A DNA stretch of 64,000 nucleotides from RGIG6165 sp045545175 (GCA_045545175.1 JAZQAK010000047.1:124001-188000), one strand, 5' to 3'. Numbered from the stretch's first letter, positions 26,127 through 34,891 are shown. The notes: generated by a model from the letters alone, not told the origin. Translations and numbers: made by a program.

Positions 26127-26615
26127 TTATGATATTTTATAGTCGCCTCTTACCATTATCCAGCAATAATCTGCATCTGCAAGAATAGCTCTGCCATCAG
26201 GTCTTGCAATAACGTAAAGATTCTGCAGGGTAAGCGTCTGCCCTTCACCCGCTTCTGTTCCGTCCGTCATATTGATAATGTGATCACCCAGCGGATCTAC
26301 CGCTTTAAAAGTACCTCGTCTGAGAAGCACCTCAATTGAACCTGACACAGCCTCAACTTTCTGACCTTTGTTCATCTGTAATGGTACGTACGAAAGATCA
26401 GTACTCTGAGTCTGAACTTCCTGAGTAGGTAAATCTTTGATTTTTTCATCAATTTTTTCATCCACTTTACCGTAAATTTCAGGAAGCAGTGTATCCGTGA
26501 TATAGCTCAGTGACACAAGCGGATCGTCTGCCGAACCGTACTCAGCATTTACCGCTGCACACATTGATATCACAAGTGCCGATGACAGTATAACGGACAA
26601 TATTCTTTTTTTCAT
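26127..26615 (-). CDS. Secreted protein of unknown function
   Basis: 162 residues with a clear signal peptide (KKRILSVILSSALVISMCAAVNA, cut after about residue 25). The mature part has DPLVSLSYITDTLLPE and a short Glu/Lys-rich helix (KVDEKIDEKIKD). A C-terminal about 90-residue beta-rich domain reads MNKGQKVEAVSGSIEVLLRRG and ends ADYCWIMVRGDYKIS. I recall similar secreted proteins in Clostridia but know of no function. AAAGGAG precedes the ATG. It is the last gene of the ridA-dsdA-alr-mazF run. Confidence 0.8.
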   Translation of the reverse strand: MKKRILSVILSSALVISMCAAVNAEYGSADDPLVSLSYITDTLLPEIYGKVDEKIDEKIKDLPTQEVQTQSTDLSYVPLQMNKGQKVEAVSGSIEVLLRRGTFKAVDPLGDHIINMTDGTEAGEGQTLTLQNLYVIARPDGRAILADADYCWIMVRGDYKIS

Positions 26616-26630
26616 GGTTGTTTCTCCTTT

Positions 26631-26984
26631 TTACTGCTCTCCTCCAAGCCCGAAACTGATAGAAATTGCTCTGTCTATTCTGTCCATCTGCTCGTTGTCG
26701 AGATGACCCATCTTTTCTTTCAGTCTCTGCTTGTCAAGCGTCCTTATTTGTTCGAGAAGCACCACCGACTCTTTTTGCAGTCCAATTTCACCGGGACTGA
26801 TTTCTATATGTGTCGGCAGTCTCGTCTTTCCGAGTCTGCTGGTTATTGCCGCCGCTATAACCGTAGGACTGTACCTGTTACCCACGTCATTCTGTACTAT
26901 GAGTACGGGTCTGATACCTCCCTGTTCACTTCCCACTACGGGGCTAAGATCAGCATAATAAATGTCGCCTCTTTTTATTGTCAC
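26631..26984 (-). CDS. mazF: MazF/NdoA-type mRNA endoribonuclease toxin
   Basis: PemK/MazF-family RNase that cuts single-stranded RNA at short sequence sites. The frame has the family start IKRGDIYYADLSPVVGSEQGGIRPVLI (catalytic Arg in GIRP), followed by AAAITSRLGKTRLPTHIEI and LLEQIRTLDKQRL. It is close to Bacillus NdoA in length (117 versus 116). The GTG at 26984 is chosen because homologues start just before KRGD and GGAG lies 10 nt upstream. As in Bacillus it follows alr, but no MazE-like antitoxin gene lies between; the 139-bp gap has only two ORFs of 11-12 codons. Confidence 0.92.
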   Translation of the reverse strand: MTIKRGDIYYADLSPVVGSEQGGIRPVLIVQNDVGNRYSPTVIAAAITSRLGKTRLPTHIEISPGEIGLQKESVVLLEQIRTLDKQRLKEKMGHLDNEQMDRIDRAISISFGLGGEQ

Positions 26985-27123
26985 AGTATTCACTCTCCGA
27001 TGATTAGCAAAAAATATGTGTTAATCATATTCTTGCCGAGTAAATACCCTTTTTAACCGTAATTTGCAAAAAAATTAAGTCAGATGTCTCCGCCAAGACC
27101 TCATAATCATAATACGCAACAAC

Positions 27124-28245
27124 TTATCTTTTGTAGACACGATGAACTCTGTGACCGACCTCACAGATAACCTCGTAGTTTATCTTTCCTTCTTCTGCCG
27201 CAAGGTCTTCAGCAGTAAGAACACATTCTCCGTCCGCTCCCATAACGGTTGCGATATCACCTTCGCTGACCCCGGGTATATCAGTAACGTCAACGACAGT
27301 CTGATCCATACACACCCTGCCTACAACGGGGGCATAGCGACCGTTTATAATCACTCTGCCCTTATTGGTATGAAGTGTTGAATATCCGTCTGCATAGCCT
27401 ATGGCAATTGAAGCGTACTTTCTCTCTGAAAAAGACTCTGCTTTTCTTCCGTAGGATATCGTTCCGCCATCCGTACCTTTTTTCACGAGTGTTACCCTAG
27501 TTTTCAGGGACATAACAGGTTTCAAGCCGTTATCACACGGTATACCGTCAGGCTGAAGTCCATATAAAACTATGCCAAGTCTTACCATATCAAAAGTTGC
27601 TTCGGGATAACGAAGTGCCGCCGCACTGTTTGCACAGTGTTTTAATTCAAATTTGAGATTACTGCTTTCAAGCATATCAACAACAATTTTGAAATTCTCT
27701 ATCTGCATGTGGGTAAACTCTTCCTGCCCTACCGTGTCGCTAACAGCAAAATGAGTAAATATACCCTCAAGATAAAGATTTTCCAGAGATGCAACCTTTT
27801 TGATTTCTTCGACGGAAGTCCTTTTTTCATCATCCGTCTGCACGGGAAAACCGATTCTGCCCATGCCCGTATCAAGTTTAATATGACAACGTACAGTTCC
27901 CGAAACCGCAGAGTTTAATTTGGTTGCATACGACAACGACATAACCGTCTGTGTAAGTTTGTACTTAACAAGCAATTCAGCACAGTCGGGTGCCGTATAG
28001 CCGAGGATAAGAATAGGTTTGTCAATACCGCCCTCACGAAGTTCTATCGCTTCGCCAAGAGTTGCTGTCGCAAACCAATCGGCATCCAGACATTTTGCAA
28101 CTGCCAGCGCACCGTGACCGTATGCATTTGCTTTGACCACAGCACAAATCTTACAGTCCTGCGGTACGCTCTGTTTTACAACATTATAATTGTCCGTAAG
28201 AGCAGATAAATCAACCTCTGCCCACGTTCTCGATGTATTTAGCAA
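27124..28245 (-). CDS. alr: Alanine racemase
   Basis: PLP enzyme interconverting L- and D-alanine for peptidoglycan. PLP lysine K38 in VVKANAYGHGA; the C-terminal domain has ISYGRKAESF and RVCMDQTVVDVTD with the second catalytic tyrosine region. The 373-residue length is typical. The start is TTG at 28245 with GAGG 8 nt upstream. It lies in one operon with dsdA and ridA, so D-alanine and D-serine metabolism are probably linked. Confidence 0.96.
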   Translation of the reverse strand: MLNTSRTWAEVDLSALTDNYNVVKQSVPQDCKICAVVKANAYGHGALAVAKCLDADWFATATLGEAIELREGGIDKPILILGYTAPDCAELLVKYKLTQTVMSLSYATKLNSAVSGTVRCHIKLDTGMGRIGFPVQTDDEKRTSVEEIKKVASLENLYLEGIFTHFAVSDTVGQEEFTHMQIENFKIVVDMLESSNLKFELKHCANSAAALRYPEATFDMVRLGIVLYGLQPDGIPCDNGLKPVMSLKTRVTLVKKGTDGGTISYGRKAESFSERKYASIAIGYADGYSTLHTNKGRVIINGRYAPVVGRVCMDQTVVDVTDIPGVSEGDIATVMGADGECVLTAEDLAAEEGKINYEVICEVGHRVHRVYKR

Positions 28246-28259
28246 AACAATTACCTCTG

Positions 28260-28814
28260 TTAAAATTCAAATTTTGCAAAAAGGCTCGGCTTTATCTGAC
28301 GCATAGCCTTAAGCATCTTTTTATTGGGATCAAACATAATACAGACTTTACCTTGCTTCGTTACAGCAATCAAATAACACGTAAATGCGGATGCATCGTT
28401 TGCCGTACAATCATACTGGTCAGCATTTCCAAGCCTTTTCATATCTTCTGTAAAGCAAGATGCATTTACAGGTGCTATCACCTCAACGTTTTCTAGATCG
28501 ATTGACACAATTCTCTTTCTCGAACGTTTTGCGTATACTTTGTCGATATCAAGCACACCGTTTGTAAAAATATATTCGTATTCCCTGTGAAAACGCTTCC
28601 AAAAAACAAATATGCAGACCCATATCGTCAGAACAACGTAACCGTAAAATCCCATTACGTACATCTGATCGATAAAAAACAACGGCACAAGCACGGTAAA
28701 CGCTACCGCAAAGAGAATAATTGCTATTTTAAGCAAGGTAACTCCAATACCGTTTTTTATTTTAACAAGTTGTTCGTTAAACACGTCCATCGTGTAATCG
28801 GAATTAAAATCCAT
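28260..28814 (-). CDS. Membrane protein of unknown function (DUF6106-like)
   Basis: 184 residues. Two closely spaced hydrophobic segments (about residues 21-44 and 48-70) form a membrane hairpin. A soluble C-terminal domain follows with LDIDKVYAKRSRKRIVSIDLENVEVIAP and a late IMFDPNKKMLKAMRQIKP motif. The layout resembles the small clostridial family I know as DUF6106; that name is a recollection, not a search result. The likely topology puts the large domain inside the cell. GAGGTG precedes the ATG. It sits between dsdA and alr with gaps of 21 and 14 nt, so it is co-transcribed. Confidence 0.75.
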   Translation of the reverse strand: MDFNSDYTMDVFNEQLVKIKNGIGVTLLKIAIILFAVAFTVLVPLFFIDQMYVMGFYGYVVLTIWVCIFVFWKRFHREYEYIFTNGVLDIDKVYAKRSRKRIVSIDLENVEVIAPVNASCFTEDMKRLGNADQYDCTANDASAFTCYLIAVTKQGKVCIMFDPNKKMLKAMRQIKPSLFAKFEF

Positions 28815-28835
28815 ATTATCACCTCATATTTTAAA

Positions 28836-30068
28836 TCATTTATAAAGTCCTGTTCTTTCCCACTCGTCTTCGGGTACCAGACTTCCACCTGTAAGCCACA
28901 CGAGGTGCGTTGCATTTTCTAAATGCGAAAACTTACCTACCCCGCCTAACGCGACGCAGGAAGACGGCTCAGCTTTTATATCAGCGGTTCTGTATAACAG
29001 CCTTGATAAATCCAGGCTATGTTCATCTTCAATGGTAAAACAACCGTCAAGCATACCTTTCATAACTTCATATGCCAAAACGGAAGGACTTGAACACGCA
29101 AGCCCATCTGCAACGGTTTTCCCCCCAAGACCGATGTCGTATACACTGACGTCACCTCGTGACTGTGCCATTGCAAGTGACATACAAGGCATTTGTGTCG
29201 GTTCACCGAAATAGCAATATACGTTATCTCCAAAAACTTTTTTCAAACCGAAAGTTATACCTCCCGGCCCACCACCGACACCGCAGGGCAGATATACAAC
29301 GAGAGGGTGCGTTTCATCCACTGTTATACCATTTTCTTCCAGTTGCTTAAGCAAGGTTTTGTAAGCTGCCGAATATCCCAAAAACAACTCTTTGGAATCT
29401 TCATCGTCAATAAAGTAAGTATTGGTATCCTTCTTAGCTTCATTTCTTGCAAGTTTTAACGCAGACGTATAATCGCCCTTGAACTCTATTACGTTCACGC
29501 CCGCTTTGCGAAGCATATCCTTCTTCCAAAGTTTTGCTTCTTCCGACATATACACCGTTACGTCAAAACCAAGTTTTTTGCCTGATAAACCTATGCTCAT
29601 ACCCAAATTTCCCGTTGAACCAACGGAAATTTTGTATTTTGAAAACAAATTTTTAAACTCTTCGTTATTCAATACCGAATAGTCATCGGTAATTTTAAGC
29701 ATACCGCTTTTAAGTGCTATATCCTCGGCATACTTAAAAACGGTGTATATCCCACCTCTTGCCTTGAGCGAACCGCAGACGGCAAGCGAATCATCCCTTT
29801 TAACATACAAATCGCCGTTGATTGTAACGTTTTCCGCTTTTTCAAGTTCAGTTTTCGTTTCATTAATCAACTGTATGGGTGAATCGATGATTCCGTCTGT
29901 TTTTTCAGTTTCAGGGAAAGCAACTTTAACGTATTTCGAGAATCGCTTTAATCTCTGCCATGCATCTTCAACATCCTGTTCGGTAAGAATATTTTCTTCA
30001 ACCTGTTTATCACAGAAAAAAAAGACTTCCTCCCCGTCACTCATTTCTCTTATAATCGTTTCATTCAT
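28836..30068 (-). CDS. dsdA: D-serine ammonia-lyase
   Basis: PLP enzyme that converts D-serine to pyruvate and ammonia through 2-aminoacrylate. PLP lysine K102 in GSLKARGG, with YVKRDDSLAVC just before it; SVGSTGNLGMSIG is the substrate loop and LPCGVGGGPGG is the phosphate-binding glycine loop. The protein is 410 residues, slightly shorter than E. coli DsdA (442). It starts 2 nt after ridA and is followed by a membrane gene and alr. No DsdC-type regulator is nearby. Confidence 0.93.
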   Translation of the reverse strand: MNETIIREMSDGEEVFFFCDKQVEENILTEQDVEDAWQRLKRFSKYVKVAFPETEKTDGIIDSPIQLINETKTELEKAENVTINGDLYVKRDDSLAVCGSLKARGGIYTVFKYAEDIALKSGMLKITDDYSVLNNEEFKNLFSKYKISVGSTGNLGMSIGLSGKKLGFDVTVYMSEEAKLWKKDMLRKAGVNVIEFKGDYTSALKLARNEAKKDTNTYFIDDEDSKELFLGYSAAYKTLLKQLEENGITVDETHPLVVYLPCGVGGGPGGITFGLKKVFGDNVYCYFGEPTQMPCMSLAMAQSRGDVSVYDIGLGGKTVADGLACSSPSVLAYEVMKGMLDGCFTIEDEHSLDLSRLLYRTADIKAEPSSCVALGGVGKFSHLENATHLVWLTGGSLVPEDEWERTGLYK

Positions 30069-30070
30069 AA

Positions 30071-30442
30071 TTATACCTCTGCAATCGCTTCAACCTCGAT
30101 AAGTACACCCTTGGGAAGTTTTGCAACTTCAACGCAAGAACGTGCAGGATACGGTTCGCTAAAATAGCTCTGATAAATTTCGTTAATAACTGAAAAATCA
30201 CTCATATTCTGAATGAAAACCGTAGTTTTTATAACCTTATCAATACTTGTTCCTGCTGCTTCAAGCAAATTTTTAACGTTTGTAAGTGCCTGATTGGTCT
30301 GTGCTTCTATGCCTTCGGGAATATCCCCCGTCGCAGGATCTACCGGAATCTGACCCGACGTAAAGACCATATTATTTATCACCATCGCCTGTGAATAAGG
30401 GCCTATTGCAGCGGGTGCTTTATCTGTAGAAATCTTTTTCAT
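30071..30442 (-). CDS. ridA: Reactive intermediate deaminase RidA
   Basis: Hydrolyses enamine/imine intermediates such as 2-aminoacrylate to keto acids and ammonia, protecting PLP enzymes. The 123-residue protein has GPYSQAMVINNMVFTSGQIP and the catalytic-arginine block YPARSCVEVAKLPKG. It is first in the operon, directly before dsdA, whose product releases 2-aminoacrylate, so the pairing makes biochemical sense. Confidence 0.96.
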   Translation of the reverse strand: MKKISTDKAPAAIGPYSQAMVINNMVFTSGQIPVDPATGDIPEGIEAQTNQALTNVKNLLEAAGTSIDKVIKTTVFIQNMSDFSVINEIYQSYFSEPYPARSCVEVAKLPKGVLIEVEAIAEV

Positions 30443-30481
30443 TTATCATTACCTTCTCTCATTTATTTGTCTAACACTAGA

Positions 30482-30510
30482 ATTATAACATACTTCAGCA
30501 GTTCTTACAA
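30482..30510 (-). promoter_or_regulatory. ridA-dsdA-alr operon promoter
   Basis: TTGTAA (30505-30510), 17-nt spacer, TATAAT (30482-30487) on the minus strand, 40 nt before ridA. It is back to back with the pheS promoter. Confidence 0.82.
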
Positions 30511-30528
30511 TTACAAGTTTGTTAATAT

Positions 30529-30557
30529 TTGACTTGAAAAGAGAAAATATATATGTT
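30529..30557 (+). promoter_or_regulatory. pheST promoter
   Basis: TTGACT (30529-30534), 17-nt spacer, TATGTT (30552-30557), just before the T-box leader. The -10 box is weak; a TAATAT 5 nt further on is an alternative. Confidence 0.55.
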
Positions 30558-30570
30558 AATATATAAAAAG

Positions 30571-30806
30571 CGTTGATGAAGAGAGTAGCGGATCACCGTA
30601 CCTTTAAGAGAGAGATTGCCTCAGGCTGTAAGCAGTCTTACCGTACGATTCGTGAAGTTCACTTCGGAGCAGCGGGCTGAAAAGTCACAGTAGGTTCGCC
30701 GTATGACTGCGTTAAAGTCGTTAAAGTGCCCGATAGTAATCGGGAATCTGGGTGGTACCGCGAGGCTTTATGCCCCGTCCCTTTGTGGACGGGGTTTTTA
30801 TTTTAT
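30571..30806 (+). promoter_or_regulatory. T-box riboswitch, phenylalanine
   Basis: Leader that senses uncharged tRNA-Phe and controls pheST by antitermination. The T-box sequence GGGTGGTACCGCG is at 30750-30762. The terminator is CCCCGTCC/GGACGGGG (30773-30780 with 30787-30794), then TTTTTATTTT. The specifier codon TTC (Phe) is at 30658-30660 in GTGAAGTTCAC, matching the downstream genes. The leader starts near CGTTGATGAAGAGAGTAG. It fills most of the 392-bp gap between ridA and pheS. Confidence 0.95.
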
Positions 30807-30834
30807 AAAAATATTTTAATTATAGAGGTGCACT

Positions 30835-31854
30835 ATGAAAGACAAGATTAAGGCTATATCCGAACTTGTTGAGCAGAAGCTTTCCGAGGCAAACGACGCT
30901 GCCTCACTCGAAAACATCCGCATCAACTATCTCGGAAAAAAAGGTGAACTTACAAGCCTTCTCCGTGAACTGGGTAAACTTTCTCCCGAAGAAAGACCTG
31001 CTATGGGTCAGCTTGTAAACGAAGTTAAACAGCGTCTTGAAGCTGAACTTGACCAGAGAAAAGCTTCAATATCAAAACTTGAACTCGAAAACAAACTGAA
31101 AAACGAAAAGATTGACGTTACACTTCCCGCAAAGGAAAAGAAACTCGGTCATATACATCCTATGAATATCGTTCTTCGTGAAATCGAAGATATATTCAAG
31201 GAAATGGGCTTTACTATTGCTGACGGTCCCGAAGTAGAACTTGATTATTACAACTTCGAAGCACTTAACGTGCCCAAAGACCATCCTGCCCGTGACACAC
31301 AGGACACGTTCTATATTAGCGACAACGTCGTTTTAAGAACGCAGACCTCACCTATGCAGATTCGTGTCATGGAAAACAACAAGCCCCCCATTAAAATCAT
31401 AGCACCCGGTACTGTTTACAGAAGTGATGCTATGGATGCAACACATTCACCCGTTTTCCACCAGATAGAAGGTCTTGTAGTTGACAAGGGCGTTACGTTT
31501 GCTGACCTCAAGGGTACGCTTGAAACATTTGCACGTAAACTTTACGGTACCGATACAGGCTTCCGCTACCGTCCCCACCACTTCCCTTTTACAGAGCCGT
31601 CAGCCGAAATGGATATCACCTGCTTTAACTGTCACGGTGAAGGTTGCCGTCTTTGCAAGGGCGAGGGTTATATCGAAATCCTCGGTGCAGGTATGGTACA
31701 CCCCAAGGTGCTTGAAACATGCGGTATAGACCCGAACGAATACAGTGGTTTCGCCTTCGGTCTCGGACTCGAACGTGTGGTTATGCGCAGATACAATATT
31801 GACGACCTTCGTCTTTTCACAGAAAACGACGTTCGTTTCTTAAAACAGTTTTAA
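30835..31854 (+). CDS. pheS: Phenylalanyl-tRNA synthetase alpha subunit
   Basis: Catalytic subunit of the alpha2-beta2 enzyme that charges tRNA-Phe. 339 residues: N-terminal coiled coil (1-85), then the class II core with motif 2 (GTVYRSDAMDATHSPVFHQIEGL) and motif 3 (GLGLERVVMRRY). GAGGTG precedes the ATG. Controlled by the Phe T-box and followed 15 nt later by pheT. Confidence 0.98.
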   Translation: MKDKIKAISELVEQKLSEANDAASLENIRINYLGKKGELTSLLRELGKLSPEERPAMGQLVNEVKQRLEAELDQRKASISKLELENKLKNEKIDVTLPAKEKKLGHIHPMNIVLREIEDIFKEMGFTIADGPEVELDYYNFEALNVPKDHPARDTQDTFYISDNVVLRTQTSPMQIRVMENNKPPIKIIAPGTVYRSDAMDATHSPVFHQIEGLVVDKGVTFADLKGTLETFARKLYGTDTGFRYRPHHFPFTEPSAEMDITCFNCHGEGCRLCKGEGYIEILGAGMVHPKVLETCGIDPNEYSGFAFGLGLERVVMRRYNIDDLRLFTENDVRFLKQF

Positions 31855-31869
31855 TGGAGGTGTAAGAAT

Positions 31870-34251
31870 ATGAAATTACCAAAAACATGGCTTGACGAAT
31901 ATGTAGAACTTGATGTTTCACCTCGTCAGTTTGCCGCTGATATGACAATGTCAGGCTCAAAAGTTGAGGAATATTATAATGACGGCGATAAAATCAAAAA
32001 CGTGGTTATCGGCCGTGTAGACAGCATAGAAGACCATCCCGATTCAGACCACCTCGTCGTATGTCAGATAGACGTTGCAGGTGAAAGAAAACTCCAGATA
32101 GTTACAGGTGCGTCAAATTTAAAAGTCGGTGACATCGTTCCCGTCTGTCTTGACGGTGCACACCTTCCCGACGGCAAGGTAATAAAAAAAGGCAAGCTTC
32201 GCGGTGTTCTCTCCGAGGGTATGCTCTGTTCACTTTCCGAACTCGGTCTTACACTCGGTGACTTCCCCTATGCCATTGAAGACGGTATATTCGTTATTGA
32301 AGAACCCTGCAACCTCGGTGACGATGCTACTAAGGTGCTCGGCATAGACAACGTTGTTACTGATTTTGAAATCACATCAAACAGAACTGACTGTTATTCT
32401 ATTATCGGTCTTGCAAGAGAAGCTGCGGCAACATACGACAAGAAGGCAAATATCAAAACTCCCGTAGTAAAGGGATGCGGCGGAAATGCGGCAGATCACA
32501 TAAGTGTTACAGTAGAAGCACCCGACCTCTGTCCCAGATACATTGCACGCGTTGTAAAGAACGTTAAAATCGGTCCTTCTCCCAGATGGATGAGAGAAAG
32601 GCTTCGTCTTTGCGGTGTACGTCCCATAAGCAATATCGTTGATATTACAAACTATGTAATGCTCGAATACGGTCAGCCCCTTCACGCATTCGATGCAAGA
32701 TTTTTGCCCGACCGCAAAATTCTTGTCCGCAGAGCAAACGAGGGCGAAACTATAACAACTCTTGACGGAACAGACAGAGTTCTTGACCCCTCTATTCTTG
32801 TTATTACTGACGGCAAACAGCCCGTTGCAGTTGCAGGTGTTATGGGTGGTCTCGACAGTGAGATAAAAGAAGATACAACGGAAGTTATATTTGAAAGTGC
32901 TAACTTCAACGGTCCCTGTGTAAGAAAAGGTGCAAGAAAACTCGGTATGCGTACGGATGCATCAAACCTCTATGAAAAAGGTCTTCCCGCTTATCAGACT
33001 AAGCTTGCAATTGACAGAGTGTGTGAACTTGTTGAACTTCTCGGTTGCGGCGAAGTTGTTGACGGTTGTGTCGACGTTGATAATTCAACCGAAAAAAAGA
33101 CAGACTTAAAACTCGACGTTGAACGTACAAACAAATTCCTTGCAACGTCACTTTCAAGGGGCGAAATGATTGCTATACTCCGCCGTCTTGAATTTGACGT
33201 TCTTGACGATGATACAATTATCGTTCCCGCATACAGACAAGATATCGAATGTTTTGCAGACGTTGCTGAGGAAATCGTAAGAATATACGGTTATAATAAG
33301 GTAGAGCCTTCACTTTTCAAAGGCAGTGCTACTACAACCGTAACTGCAAAGTACCACGACTTCAAGCAGAAGGTTTCAGATGCACTTGCATCACTTGGAT
33401 TTTTTGAAATTAAAACTTATACTTTCATCAGTCCCAAACTGTATGACAAGGCTCTCCTTGCAGACGACAGTTCACTGAGAAATTCAGTAACGATTTTAAA
33501 TCCGCTTGGAGAAGACTCAAGCATTATGAGAACGCTTACAATGCCCTCAATGCTTTCTATCCTCTCAAAGAACTACAACAACAGAAATACTGACGTTGCT
33601 CTCTTTGAAATAGGTAAAACGTTTACCCCCACGGGTGATGCAAACACGCTTCCCAATGAAAAAAGCGTTATTACTCTCGGCGCATACGGCAGCCTTGATT
33701 TCTACGATATGAAGGGTTACGTTTGTGCACTTCTGGATAACTTAAAAATTAAAGACGTATCATTTGAAAGCGGTACTGATTTACCCTACTATCATCCCGG
33801 TCGCTGTGCAACACTTAAAGTCGGCGATACTGTTATAGGCAGAATGGGACAGATACACCCCGTATGTGCTGATAATTTCGACATAGGTTCAGACGTATAT
33901 GCTGCTGAACTCTCACTTGAAACGCTGTACGACCTTGTTGATACGGATATCACCTACATTCCGCTTCCGAAGTTCCCTGCAGTTACGAGAGACCTTGCTC
34001 TTCTTTGCGACGATGAACTTGAGGCTGCAAAAATTGAAAACGTTATCAGGACGGAATCAAAGAAGCTCTTTGAAGACTGCAAGCTTTTCGACATTTACAA
34101 GGGTTCACAGATACCCGAAGGTAAAAAGAGTATTGCCTTCACTATCACGCTTCGTGCCTCTGACAGAACGCTTGTTGACGAAGAAGTTGACGCCGTTATG
34201 AAGCGTATTGTCAAAAAACTTGTTGCAGACTTAGGATGCGAACAGAGATAA
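31870..34251 (+). CDS. pheT: Phenylalanyl-tRNA synthetase beta subunit
   Basis: 793-residue beta subunit: an N-terminal tRNA-binding (OB-fold) domain (about 40-150, HPDSDHLVVCQIDVA), the B3/B4 editing region (about 205-390, DITNYVMLEYGQPLHAFDA), B5, a catalytic-like core domain (about 480-680) and a C-terminal anticodon-binding (FDX-ACB) domain from about residue 700 (YIPLPKFPAVTRDLALL). GGAGGTG precedes the ATG. Co-transcribed with pheS. Confidence 0.98.
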   Translation: MKLPKTWLDEYVELDVSPRQFAADMTMSGSKVEEYYNDGDKIKNVVIGRVDSIEDHPDSDHLVVCQIDVAGERKLQIVTGASNLKVGDIVPVCLDGAHLPDGKVIKKGKLRGVLSEGMLCSLSELGLTLGDFPYAIEDGIFVIEEPCNLGDDATKVLGIDNVVTDFEITSNRTDCYSIIGLAREAAATYDKKANIKTPVVKGCGGNAADHISVTVEAPDLCPRYIARVVKNVKIGPSPRWMRERLRLCGVRPISNIVDITNYVMLEYGQPLHAFDARFLPDRKILVRRANEGETITTLDGTDRVLDPSILVITDGKQPVAVAGVMGGLDSEIKEDTTEVIFESANFNGPCVRKGARKLGMRTDASNLYEKGLPAYQTKLAIDRVCELVELLGCGEVVDGCVDVDNSTEKKTDLKLDVERTNKFLATSLSRGEMIAILRRLEFDVLDDDTIIVPAYRQDIECFADVAEEIVRIYGYNKVEPSLFKGSATTTVTAKYHDFKQKVSDALASLGFFEIKTYTFISPKLYDKALLADDSSLRNSVTILNPLGEDSSIMRTLTMPSMLSILSKNYNNRNTDVALFEIGKTFTPTGDANTLPNEKSVITLGAYGSLDFYDMKGYVCALLDNLKIKDVSFESGTDLPYYHPGRCATLKVGDTVIGRMGQIHPVCADNFDIGSDVYAAELSLETLYDLVDTDITYIPLPKFPAVTRDLALLCDDELEAAKIENVIRTESKKLFEDCKLFDIYKGSQIPEGKKSIAFTITLRASDRTLVDEEVDAVMKRIVKKLVADLGCEQR

Positions 34252-34255
34252 TTTG

Positions 34256-34284
34256 TTGAAATTTCTTTTCAAATGGTTTATAAT
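34256..34284 (+). promoter_or_regulatory. ireB promoter
   Basis: TTGAAA (34256-34261), 17-nt spacer, TATAAT (34279-34284). It begins 4 nt after the pheT stop and gives ireB expression independent of the T-box. Confidence 0.87.
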
Positions 34285-34314
34285 AATTAAAAGTCTTTAT
34301 AGGGAGGGCAAAAT

Positions 34315-34563
34315 ATGACTTCAAAAGATACAATCACATTTCCGATACACGACGATCATGAGGCTGAAATCAAGGCTACTCTTACTGCTGTCTATGATGC
34401 ATTGAGAGAGAAAGGATACAATCCTATAAATCAGATCGTAGGGTATATTCTGTCTGAAGACCCGACCTATATAACCAACCACAACGGTGCAAGAGCTCGC
34501 ATTGCGAAAATTGACCGTGATGAACTTTTGCAAACACTTGTTAAATCATACCTTGACAATTAG
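34315..34563 (+). CDS. ireB: IreB family regulatory phosphoprotein (UPF0297)
   Basis: 82-residue protein with family blocks TITFPIHDDHE, AVYDALREKGYNPINQIVGYILSEDPTYI and NGARARIAKIDRDELL. In Enterococcus, IreB is phosphorylated on threonine by the PASTA kinase IreK and affects cephalosporin resistance. The same window carries a PASTA kinase (61207) and its phosphatase (63107). GGGAGGG precedes the ATG. The usual partner genes yrrK/ruvX do not follow; a small unknown gene does. Confidence 0.95.
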   Translation: MTSKDTITFPIHDDHEAEIKATLTAVYDALREKGYNPINQIVGYILSEDPTYITNHNGARARIAKIDRDELLQTLVKSYLDN

Positions 34564-34571
34564 GAGGATAT

Positions 34572-34853
34572 ATGGCAGACGGAATTTACAAAGACTTTCT
34601 CACGTATAAGGGCAGGCCTCTCGTGAGAAACGGTAATCTTATGTATTACGGCAGCCTCGCCGATAAATACGTTGTATTTATGATGATTCACGACAGCAGA
34701 GAGGTTGACGGAAAAGAAGTTTCGGGAAAAATACAGATAGAACTTCAGTATACGGACCCTTCTGTTAAGGACAGAGTGGTAAAGACAAGTACGAAAACAG
34801 GTCTTTACGCTGCACTTGACCTTGCAAGTGTCTGGCTTGATATGGCAAAGTAA
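34572..34853 (+). CDS. Conserved small protein of unknown function
   Basis: 93 residues, soluble, no signal or membrane segment. Recognisable stretches are YKDFLTYKGRPLVRNGNLMYYG, DKYVVFMMIHDS and the end TKTGLYAALDLASVWLDMAK. I recall similar proteins in many Clostridia but no function. GGAGG lies 6 nt before the ATG, overlapping the ireB stop region (9-bp gap), so it is co-expressed with ireB. The mixed alpha/beta pattern is compatible with a small binding domain; that is inference only. Confidence 0.82.
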   Translation: MADGIYKDFLTYKGRPLVRNGNLMYYGSLADKYVVFMMIHDSREVDGKEVSGKIQIELQYTDPSVKDRVVKTSTKTGLYAALDLASVWLDMAK

Positions 34854-34854
34854 T

Positions 34855-34891
34855 AAAAAAGAACTTATGAGCAACTCATAAGTTCTTTTCT
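34855..34891. terminator. Bidirectional terminator between converging genes
   Basis: Perfect 11-bp stem GAACTTATGAG (34861-34871)/CTCATAAGTTC (34875-34885), 3-nt loop, with A-run before and T-run after, so it works on both strands. The rnmV stop codon (34876-34878) lies inside the stem. Confidence 0.93.

Noticed and set aside
26985..27123. MazE antitoxin between alr and mazF
   Set aside because: Only ORFs of 11-12 codons without proper ribosome sites are present in the gap.
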